DNA from: Chthonobacter rhizosphaerae
GTDB lineage: Bacteria; Pseudomonadota; Alphaproteobacteria; Rhizobiales; Pleomorphomonadaceae
Direction of reading: 5' to 3'
DNA: 64,000 nucleotides
Assembly (NCBI RefSeq): GCF_013839525.1
Contig: NZ_JACDIS010000014.1
Span: forward strand, 21,111-85,110
This document shows, one piece after another, positions 1 through 6,370 of the stretch. The translations under genes were made by a program, and so were the position numbers. Numbering within the stretch: the first letter of the stretch is position 1; each line of letters opens with the position of its first letter. The notes beneath the pieces were generated by a model that was not told the DNA's origin, ran no database searches, and saw only the letters and a program-made list of their open reading frames with translations.

Positions 1-142
1 AAATCGGGCGAGTTTCCTCCGCAATAATCCTGACGTCGTAGAACCTCTGTCCAGCGGGAGTGTTCGCCTCGGCAAACACGTCCATAAGCCCGGCAACCTC
101 TAGCGAGTGAACATTGGTGGGGACGAAAATCCATACCTGCAT
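1..142 (-). CDS. GlxA-like AraC-family transcriptional regulator, N-terminal fragment (cut by window edge)
   Basis: The minus strand from 142 reads MQVWIFVPTNVHSLEVAGLM and continues to the window edge, giving 47 complete codons. This hydrophobic strand followed by EVAGLMDVFAEAN is the usual opening of the DJ-1/PfpI-like domain of GlxA-type AraC regulators, whose DNA-binding helices would lie beyond the edge. The ATG at 142 is supported by an in-frame TAA a few codons upstream. The identification rests on the first domain only, so an isolated DJ-1/PfpI protein is also possible. Its target genes cannot be inferred from what is visible. Confidence 0.6.
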   Translation of the reverse strand, partial: MQVWIFVPTNVHSLEVAGLMDVFAEANTPAGQRFYDVRIIAEETRPI

Positions 143-228
143 GACCGCACTTTACCTTGCCGTCAACGTCTTCGTCAGCGAAATCATGGAGCCCGGCACA
201 AGACTGTAGCGTTCAATGCCTGGAGGTC

Positions 229-735
229 TTATCGGGAACCTGAAGGATGAGTGTGCGGGTCGTCTTGGATTTTTAGTCTCCAGCGAAACCCGAGAGAGTT
301 CCAAAAGGCGGCTTGCCAGATCTCCACCTCGCTGACGAGTACCTGTCCGAGCTGATCTTGAGAAGTCTTTCTGCGTCCGTCATTGAGCTGCGATGGTCGA
401 AACAAGTCGGAGGCGGCGTTTGTGACTATGAACTGTCTTAATTTCGAACGGGCAGGGTTCATGCCCTGATGGGAACTCGTAGAGGCGAGGAGCAGCGCCG
501 GGTTTGGATTCGACATGGGCGACCTCTCCGGACGCTCGGAGAATCCCTGGAGTCGCTCATTGGCGAGTGTGCTCTTTTCCAAGCGAGGAAGAGCATCATC
601 CGCCCACCCGCCCCTCTTTTCGAATGACGCGATGTCCCTGCGCGATCCGGCTAGCACCGGGGCATTCTCCAACCGGGACACGAGTCCGGCCGACGAGAGA
701 ATGCTCCGGCTATTTGCGAGGTCAGAGATATCCAT
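229..735 (-). CDS. hypothetical protein, unrecognised
   Basis: This is a 168-codon open frame on the minus strand between two minus-strand genes. I do not recognise the product. It is polar, has no clear membrane segment or signal peptide, and carries a moderately hydrophobic C-terminal third (VLVSEVEIWQAAFWNSLGF). No convincing ribosome binding site precedes the ATG at 735, and that ATG lies inside an inverted repeat (734-755). An internal ATG starting MSNPNPALLLAS is an alternative start. In GC-rich DNA a chance frame of this size is common, so it may not be a gene. Confidence 0.22.
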   Translation of the reverse strand: MDISDLANSRSILSSAGLVSRLENAPVLAGSRRDIASFEKRGGWADDALPRLEKSTLANERLQGFSERPERSPMSNPNPALLLASTSSHQGMNPARSKLRQFIVTNAASDLFRPSQLNDGRRKTSQDQLGQVLVSEVEIWQAAFWNSLGFRWRLKIQDDPHTHPSGSR

Positions 736-755
736 CGACCGGGGAGATGGTCGAT
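734..755. terminator. inverted repeat downstream of the dehydrogenase/membrane-protein pair
   Basis: ATCGACC (734-740) and GGTCGAT (749-755) form a perfect 7-bp stem with an 8-nt loop, 10 nt past the stop codon of the minus-strand gene ending at 766. There is no T-tract, so intrinsic termination is uncertain. The position suits an end-of-operon hairpin. Confidence 0.3.
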
Positions 756-765
756 TCGAACATTG

Positions 766-1353
766 CTAAGACGCCTTGGCGGGAAGCGCGTCGGCGACCG
801 TGCCTTCCGCCCGGTAGTCAGGCGGGGTCTTGAAATCCTTCCGGGCAAGGCCGCGCGAGGATTGCAGGCCTTTCGGCAGGCCGGCGCGGTCGGAGTAGTC
901 GCGCTTTTTCCCCCTCTCACGGCTGTGCACGGCCTTGGCCCCAGCGTAGGCGACGATATCGAGTAACGTGATTCCAAGCACCAACGCTGTGGCGACGGCT
1001 GCGTTGTTCCGCTTCGGGTTGTCCGGTCGAAGTGCCGTTGAGAGGGTTCCAAGGTCGAGCGCGTCGCCGGCTATGCGGGCGGCGAGACCGACCGGCTTGT
1101 CTATCGACAACGTGGGCACGGCGCTCGCCAGTTCGCGCAGGCCATAGGCGCGGATGGTCCCTTCCTTGCCTTCGAGGCCGAGCGTGCGCGCAATCCGGCC
1201 CGGCGCTATCAGTTCGACGACGCCGAGCCCGATTGAGAACCAGCCGAGCGCGCGCGCCAGTTGGTCCGCGCTCGTGAGACTACTCGGGCCCTTGCGCAGG
1301 ACCCAGGGATCTCCGTGGGATCGCGCGATGTGAGTGATATTGGTGAGCGGCAT
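766..1353 (-). CDS. small membrane protein of the kind fused to cyclase/dehydrase (SRPBCC) proteins
   Basis: The 195-residue product has a first membrane segment around residues 33-53 (ALGWFSIGLGVVELIAPG) and a second around 118-140 (VATALVLGITLLDIVAYAG), with the signature IAGDALDLGTL between them. This pattern resembles the membrane module that precedes SRPBCC cyclase/dehydrase domains in alphaproteobacterial stress islands; here the SRPBCC domain is absent and the tail is short, charged and arginine/lysine rich. It starts 24 nt after the zinc dehydrogenase stop, so the two are probably co-transcribed. The molecular function is unknown. The family link is from memory of sequence patterns and is moderate in strength. 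Confidence 0.6.
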   Translation of the reverse strand: MPLTNITHIARSHGDPWVLRKGPSSLTSADQLARALGWFSIGLGVVELIAPGRIARTLGLEGKEGTIRAYGLRELASAVPTLSIDKPVGLAARIAGDALDLGTLSTALRPDNPKRNNAAVATALVLGITLLDIVAYAGAKAVHSRERGKKRDYSDRAGLPKGLQSSRGLARKDFKTPPDYRAEGTVADALPAKAS

Positions 1354-1376
1354 GGTCGTACCTCTTCAAATGGGTT

Positions 1377-2561
1377 CTAAGGCCGCAGCATGACCTTGAT
1401 GCAGCTGTCCGCTTTGTCTCGGAACGTGCGGTACATCTCGGGCCCGTCGGACAGATTGACCTTGTGGGTGATCACGAAAGAGGGGTCGATCTGACCGTCT
1501 TCGATCCGGTGCAGGAGGTCGCCGGTCCAGCGCGGCACATGCGCCTGGGCCATCCGGAAGGTCAGGCCCTTGTTCATCGCCTGTCCCATCGGGATCTTGT
1601 CGACAAGCCCCGTGTAGACGCCGATGATCGAGATAACGCCGGCGGGTCGGCAGACGTAGATCATCTCTCTCAGCACATGCGGCCGGTCGTTCTCGAGCAT
1701 CATCATCTGCTTGGCGCGGTCGAGCAGCGTGTCCGGCTGACCTGGATTGACGTGGCTCTCGGAACCCACTGCGTCGATGCACTTGTGCGGCCCTTCGCCT
1801 TTGGTGAGTTCGTTCAATCTGGCGACGACGCTCTCCTGCTCGAAATTGATGGTGATAGCGCCGGCGGCCTTTGCCATCGAGAGACGCTCCGGCAAGTGGT
1901 CGATGGCAATGACCTGTTCGGCGCCAAGCAGGATCGCCGAGCGGATCGTCATCTGGCCGACGGGGCCGCAGCCCCAGACCGCGACGGTGTCGCCGGGCTG
2001 GATGTCGGCCTGCACCGCCGCCTGCCAGCCGGTCGGCAGGATGTCGGAGAGGAAGAGGAGCTTCTCATCTTCGATCCCATCGGGCACCTTGATGTGCGTC
2101 GTATCCGCGAAGGGAACCCGCAGATACTCGGCCTGCCCCCCGGGGTATCCGCCGGTGAGGTGGGTATAGCCGAACAGACCCGCCGTCCTGTGGCCGAAGG
2201 CCTTGTCGCCGAGGTCGCCCTTGCGGTTCGACCGCTGGCACAGGGAGAAGTTGCCGCGGCGGCATTGGTCGCATTCGCCGCATTGGATGGTGAAGGGGAT
2301 GACAACGCGATCACCCTTGTTGAGCTTGCCTTTGGCGACGCTGCCGACCTCGACGACTTCGCCCATGGTCTCGTGGCCCATGATGTCGCCGGGCAACATG
2401 GCGGGGATGAGGTCATGGAAGAGGTGGAGATCGGACCCGCAGATCGCGCAGCTCGTCACCTTGATAATCGCATCGCGAGGGTTCTCAATCTCAGGATCGG
2501 AAACTGTATCGCAACGGATATCTTCCTTGCCGTGCCAAACAAGTGCTCGCATGGGGGACAT
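1377..2561 (-). CDS. zinc-dependent alcohol dehydrogenase, formaldehyde-dehydrogenase-like
   Basis: A 394-residue medium-chain dehydrogenase/reductase, a cytoplasmic NAD(P)-dependent oxidoreductase of alcohols or aldehydes. The catalytic zinc ligands are visible as C41 (CAICGSDLH) and H63-E64 (GHETMGE). The structural zinc loop has C94, C97, C100 and C108, and the nucleotide-binding glycine motif is VWGCGPVG. Length and the long insertion after the structural zinc loop fit the glutathione-independent formaldehyde dehydrogenase-like subgroup, but the substrate cannot be read from sequence. ATG at 2561 lies 3-4 nt after GAGG; a second ATG three codons on has a longer spacing and is equally plausible. 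It leads a two-gene unit with the membrane protein ending at 766. Confidence 0.88.
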   Translation of the reverse strand: MSPMRALVWHGKEDIRCDTVSDPEIENPRDAIIKVTSCAICGSDLHLFHDLIPAMLPGDIMGHETMGEVVEVGSVAKGKLNKGDRVVIPFTIQCGECDQCRRGNFSLCQRSNRKGDLGDKAFGHRTAGLFGYTHLTGGYPGGQAEYLRVPFADTTHIKVPDGIEDEKLLFLSDILPTGWQAAVQADIQPGDTVAVWGCGPVGQMTIRSAILLGAEQVIAIDHLPERLSMAKAAGAITINFEQESVVARLNELTKGEGPHKCIDAVGSESHVNPGQPDTLLDRAKQMMMLENDRPHVLREMIYVCRPAGVISIIGVYTGLVDKIPMGQAMNKGLTFRMAQAHVPRWTGDLLHRIEDGQIDPSFVITHKVNLSDGPEMYRTFRDKADSCIKVMLRP

Positions 2562-2810
2562 TTTCCTCTAGCTGGAGGATGCGGAGCCGGCCCATCATGA
2601 ACCGGATGCTTCAAGGGCGGGTCTCTGAGGGAATGCTCGTCAGGACTTGATGCTCTAACCTTCCAGGATGTGAGGATGTGCCGCGGGTGAACCCTGAGGG
2701 ACATACCGCTTCGATGCAGGGTCTGGCCGCTGGCCGACGCTCCGCAGGATTAAGCACTCCTAGGTAGAAGCTTAAACGTGAGCAAAGATCGACAGGGCGA
2801 GCCGGCGCTT

Positions 2811-3131
2811 TCATCGGGGTCTCAGATCACGACGCCATTCCAGGTTAGGCGGTCCATTGATCACGAGCCGCAGGTGCCCGCGCCCGAGTCTCTCCAAAGC
2901 GACTGGTGCATTCTTTTCCAGAAGGCACCGTCGCAAGAGCAGCAGCCTCGTTTCGAGTTTGTCTTTCAGGTCTGGCAACTTGAGGGAGGCGGTAAGCTGG
3001 AGCTCCCGGTCGGTGTACTCCGCACGCACTTCGCTCTGGTGGATCGAGAGACTGGCGCCGGCCACGGCGAACCTTCGGCTCGCGATCGTCACCAGAACGT
3101 CGCGGCATTCATCGAGAAGGATGAGCAGCAC
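2811..3131 (-). CDS. small hypothetical protein, GTG start
   Basis: A 106-residue product from a GTG at 3131, just past the TMEM175 stop at 3142, reading VLLILLDECRDVLVTIASRR and continuing to 2811. The sequence alternates hydrophobic and charged residues as a folded soluble protein would and has no strong membrane segment. No obvious Shine-Dalgarno sequence precedes the GTG, so translation may depend on coupling to the upstream gene. I do not recognise a family. A longer frame reaching back to 3254 overlaps the TMEM175 gene and is unlikely. Confidence 0.35.
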   Translation of the reverse strand: MLLILLDECRDVLVTIASRRFAVAGASLSIHQSEVRAEYTDRELQLTASLKLPDLKDKLETRLLLLRRCLLEKNAPVALERLGRGHLRLVINGPPNLEWRRDLRPR

Positions 3132-3141
3132 GCGCAAGCAG

Positions 3142-3828
3142 CTAGCGGCCGGATGCGTCCTCCGTGCTCGGCTCCTCGCCCGGCTTGTAGCGCGGCTTGG
3201 GTTGCGGCAGCAGGAAAAAGGCGACGCACGCCAGTGCAATGGCGACCCCGACACGCGGCGCGAGGACGGCGACAGGAACGACGGCGATCTGGATCAGCGT
3301 AGCAACCCCGTAGCGGCGCGTCATCTGCCCCAGGAAATCGGGCGCGAGGCGTTCGTCCATCACCCGCCGGCCCGGCTTTGCGTAGAACCATTTGAACATC
3401 CAGGTGCAGGCGATCAAGGCGAGTCCGGCGACCAGGGTCACCGATGCCGTGCCCTCGAATCGCGTACCAAGATGAAAGCTCCAGGCGCGGATCGGGTATG
3501 GGACGAGGCCAACGGCGAACAGGAACATAAGGTTGATCGCGCCGAACCAGTGATCGCTTCGGGCGTAGATGCGGCCCGAATAGTGGTGCTGCAACCAGTA
3601 TGCGCCGATCACGCTGTAGCAGACGATCAGGGCGAGATGTTCGCGCCACTGCTCGGCCATGGCCCGGGCGAGGTCAGTGTAGCCCTGCGGCCCTTGCGGG
3701 GATCCCGGGACTTTGATCTCGACGAACAGTAGGGTGAGGATGATTGCGAAGACCGCGTCGCTGAAGCCCTCGAAGCGGCTGAGCCCGCGCTCCGCGCCCG
3801 CGGTTTTCACCTCCTTGGACTGCGCCAT
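3142..3828 (-). CDS. TMEM175/DUF1211-family potassium channel-like membrane protein
   Basis: This 228-residue integral membrane protein carries the family signature RFEGFSDAVFAIILTLL (from about residue 18), the RxxxFSD motif that lines the pore of bacterial TMEM175 potassium channels. Further hydrophobic segments follow near residues 65-85, 97-118, 128-147 and 180-212, giving about six membrane segments, the usual size of a bacterial subunit that acts as a tetramer. It starts 17 nt after the end of the monooxygenase-like gene, so it is probably in the same transcript. Family assignment is firm. A physiological role in potassium leak or membrane potential under stress is inference. Confidence 0.88.
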   Translation of the reverse strand: MAQSKEVKTAGAERGLSRFEGFSDAVFAIILTLLFVEIKVPGSPQGPQGYTDLARAMAEQWREHLALIVCYSVIGAYWLQHHYSGRIYARSDHWFGAINLMFLFAVGLVPYPIRAWSFHLGTRFEGTASVTLVAGLALIACTWMFKWFYAKPGRRVMDERLAPDFLGQMTRRYGVATLIQIAVVPVAVLAPRVGVAIALACVAFFLLPQPKPRYKPGEEPSTEDASGR

Positions 3829-3845
3829 CCACCATTCCTCCAGAC

Positions 3846-4130
3846 CTATGCAGGCGACCTGCTAGACAACTTCGCCACCAGAACCTCGACTTGCTTGATT
3901 GTGGGCGGCGCGGCCAAGAGCTCGGCGCCTCGCTCCTTCAATGCCGCTGCGACCTTGCCGGCTCGGTTCGCCTGCCGTCCCGCTTCGTCCGGGAAAGCGT
4001 CGAAAATTCCGAACGTCGAAGGACCCATCCGAATGGCGAACCACGCGATCGTTGCCGGTTCCTCTTGGACCAACGGCAGTCCGCTCCGAAGGAAGTCAGC
4101 GACATCCGATGCGGACACGGACTGTTTCAA
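3846..4130 (-). CDS. antibiotic-biosynthesis-monooxygenase-like (ABM fold) protein
   Basis: The core reads FGIFDAFPDEAGRQANRAG then VAAALKERGAELLA, the pattern of small dimeric ferredoxin-like ABM/quinol monooxygenase proteins in proteobacteria. An ATG at 4196 is in frame, but the first 22 codons from it coincide with the 3' end of the PfpI-like gene read in another frame. Family resemblance begins about at LKQSVSASDVADFL. The likeliest start is therefore the TTG at 4130, which overlaps the PfpI-frame TGA (4127-4129) as TTGA. That leaves 94 residues, close to normal family length with a slightly eroded first strand. Activity is uncertain; many members have no known substrate. Confidence 0.6.
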   Translation of the reverse strand: MKQSVSASDVADFLRSGLPLVQEEPATIAWFAIRMGPSTFGIFDAFPDEAGRQANRAGKVAAALKERGAELLAAPPTIKQVEVLVAKLSSRSPA

Positions 4131-4633
4131 GGTACCCGGTCCGGCTTGCGGCTCGTCAGAAGGTTGCCATCGATCACCGTCTCGCGGTCCTGCCACTCTA
4201 CGCCAGCATTCAGAAGGTTGGTCTGGAGCGATGGCCAGGGGGTCATGCTACGGCCCCGGATTCGCCCCGTCTCGATGAGCGTCCAGGGCCCATGTCAGAT
4301 CGAGGCGACGGGCTTGCCGGCGTCGAAAAAGGCTTGAGCGAAGGCGATGGCATCTGCGTTCATGCGGAGCGTGTCCGGATTAATGCCGCCGCCGGGCAGG
4401 AGGATCGCGTCGAATTCCTCCGGCCGCGCCTCGGCGAGCGGAACATCGACCGGCAGCTCCTTGCCCCAGTCGGTGAAGTTCCAACCCTTCACGCGGTCGG
4501 TCTTCGGCGAGACGATCCGGGTGCGCGCACCAGCCGCGTCGAGTGCCTTGCGCGGTTCCGTGAGTTCGACCTGCTCGAAGCCGTCAGTTACCAAGATCGC
4601 GACTCTGAGGCCGTCGAGGGGAGCATCTGCCAT
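4127..4633 (-). pseudogene. DJ-1/PfpI-family protein interrupted by TGA at the nucleophile cysteine
   Basis: The frame opens at ATG 4633 behind a good GGAG site (in CAGGAGACAGGACC) with MADAPLDGLRVAILVTDGFE. It carries the nucleophile-elbow lead-in GKPVASI and meets TGA at 4295-4297. The same frame continues without a shift as HGPWTLIETG, RGRSMTPWPSL and VIDGNLLTSRKPD, ending at a second TGA (4127-4129). In this family ASI is normally followed by the catalytic cysteine and then HGPW, so TGA sits exactly where TGC is expected. The C-terminus stops soon after SRKPD, about 15 residues short of usual. The simplest reading is a nonsense mutation in a decaying gene. A selenocysteine codon is the alternative, but I see no convincing SECIS hairpin just downstream. 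Confidence 0.7.
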
Positions 4634-5260
4634 GGTCCTGTCTCCTGACTTCCTGCAATGTTCAGTGCTGCGCTTCCGCACCCGGTAAGGCGGCCCGACT
4701 ATGCGTCGTCACCACCCGCGCACTGGCCGGAGTGCGCCTCGCGCCCCCCTTAGGGTGGCCGATCGAGGCCATCGGCATTCCAATCTTGTGCATGTCTCCG
4801 CCCGCTCTGCTCGTCTACAGTATCCCTGGCCGAGCGTAGCTGGTGAACCCGGAAACTGACCGGGCAAGGGGACGTTCCCTGGGTGGTCCCTCAGGAAACC
4901 CACGTGCCGGGCGATTGCGGCCGGGTCTTGGCAGTCCGAGCGGCATGGCGACCCTGTAGCGCGCCCCTTGTGCTGCTCTCCACGATGCCGACGCTGGGGA
5001 GATGGGGAATCTCTCGCCCGCCTGTCTTCTGAATGACGGGGCTGGCAAGCTGCCGCCCGAGCCGGCGCGAACCTCAGACCAGCAGCAACTCGTCCGAGGG
5101 CGCGAGTCGCGAAAGGCCCCGTGCCGCGGAACACCGCTGGGCCGGACGCATATTTCCCGGTCGGTTCAGCTCAGAATACGGATTTTCCCTCAGGGAGAAG
5201 CCCCAGGAACGACGCCGGGTTCGTTCCGTTTCTTTTCTCCAGACCAGGGAGATGAAGCTC
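4634..5260. other. intergenic region, no supported gene; carries a stress promoter near its right end
   Basis: These 627 bases lie between the divergent PfpI-like gene and the glycosyltransferase gene. Open frames on both strands here are short, arginine/proline rich and without ribosome binding sites, and I do not support any of them. The only element I recognise is the EcfG-type promoter at 5206-5230, annotated separately. Confidence 0.5.
5206..5230 (+). promoter_or_regulatory. EcfG-type general stress response promoter
   Basis: GGAAC (5206-5210), a 16-nt spacer and CGTT (5227-5230) match the EcfG sigma-factor consensus GGAAC-N16/17-CGTT of alphaproteobacteria. The -10 element lies about 30 nt before the chosen start codon at 5261. 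This places the glycosyltransferase/debranching-enzyme pair under PhyR-NepR-EcfG control, by inference from the consensus. Confidence 0.6.
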
Positions 5261-6358
5261 ATGCGTATCGCGCAGATCGCTCCTCTCGCGGAGGGAGTGC
5301 CTCCACGACGCTACGGCGGGACTGAACGGGTGGTCTCATGGTTGACCGAGGAACTCGTCGAGCGCGGTCATGAGGTGACGCTCTTTGCAAGCGGCGACTC
5401 CGAGACGGCGGCCGAGCTCGTCGCCTGCGTGCCGTGGGGCCTGCGACTTGCCGGGATCAGGGATCCGACAGCGAGTCACCTGGCGATGCTGGAAGATGTG
5501 CGCCGTCGTGAAGCCGAGTTCGATGTCATCCACTTCCACATCGACCTCCTGCAGTTCTCGGTGTTTCGATCCTCCTCGCAGGCGCGGCTCACAACAGCGC
5601 ACGGTCGGATGGATCTGCCGGATTCCGCCCCCGTCTACCGCACATTTCCCGAGATGCCCCTAGTCTCGATCTCAAACAACCAGCGGGTGTTCGCGCCACT
5701 TGGCACGAACTGGGTGGACACGATCTACCATGGCCTTCCGACTTCGGCGGCTCCGTTCATCGCGCGCGGTGGCGACTACCTCGCGTTCCTGGGACGCATC
5801 GCGCCCGAGAAGCGTCCCGACCGGGCTATCGAGATCGCGACGCGAGCCGGTATTCCCCTCAAGATCGCCGCGAAGATCGACAGCGCCGACCAGGCATACT
5901 TTCGGGAGGTGATCCAGCCATTGCTGGACAACCCCCTCGTGGAGTTCGTCGGCGAGATCGGCGACCACGAGAAGGGCGAGTTCCTCGGCAACGCGCTCGC
6001 GCTCCTGTTCCCGATCGACTGGCCGGAGCCGTTCGGCCTTGTGATGATCGAAGCTATGGCGGCCGGCACGCCCGTGATCGCGTGGCGAGCCGGGTCGGTT
6101 CCGGAGATCGTCGATATATGCGTTACCGGCCTGATCGTGGACTCCCTGGCCGGGGCGGTCGAGGCTGTCGAACAGGCGATAGCCCTGCCACGCGCCCGCG
6201 TCCGGCAGCAATTCGACAAGCGGTTCACGGCGGGGCGCATGGCAGACGATTATGTCCGCCTCTACGACCGGCTTCTCGGCGGCGCGGAGACTTCCCTCCG
6301 TTTTCCACAGGTACAACCACCGCATTTCCCGGAAACGGCGCTCCGGGTCGGCAAGTAG
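5261..6358 (+). CDS. GT4-family glycosyltransferase
   Basis: The 365-residue protein begins MRIAQIAPLAEGVPPRRYGG, the N-terminal donor/acceptor loop of a GT-B glycosyltransferase subgroup seen in stress islands. It ends in the GT4 retaining motif EPFGLVMIEAMAAGTPVIAW, with two glutamates seven residues apart that contact the nucleotide sugar. Start at ATG 5261 is chosen because AGGGAG (5246-5251) sits 9 nt upstream; an ATG at 5252 directly abuts that site and is too close. It is followed without a gap by a glycogen-debranching-like enzyme, suggesting joint action on an alpha-glucan or glycoside. The acceptor is unknown. Confidence 0.85.
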   Translation: MRIAQIAPLAEGVPPRRYGGTERVVSWLTEELVERGHEVTLFASGDSETAAELVACVPWGLRLAGIRDPTASHLAMLEDVRRREAEFDVIHFHIDLLQFSVFRSSSQARLTTAHGRMDLPDSAPVYRTFPEMPLVSISNNQRVFAPLGTNWVDTIYHGLPTSAAPFIARGGDYLAFLGRIAPEKRPDRAIEIATRAGIPLKIAAKIDSADQAYFREVIQPLLDNPLVEFVGEIGDHEKGEFLGNALALLFPIDWPEPFGLVMIEAMAAGTPVIAWRAGSVPEIVDICVTGLIVDSLAGAVEAVEQAIALPRARVRQQFDKRFTAGRMADDYVRLYDRLLGGAETSLRFPQVQPPHFPETALRVGK

Positions 6359-6370
6359 GTGGAGAGCAAG

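Noticed and set aside
3089..3649. 186-codon minus-strand frame overlapping the TMEM175 gene
   Set aside because: Out-of-frame shadow of the channel gene.
4709..5134. 141-codon frame in the intergenic region
   Set aside because: Arg/Pro-rich, no ribosome binding site, no motif; likely chance.
5033..5260. Longer N-terminus for the GT4 glycosyltransferase
   Set aside because: The extra sequence contains the EcfG promoter and ribosome site and does not resemble the family.
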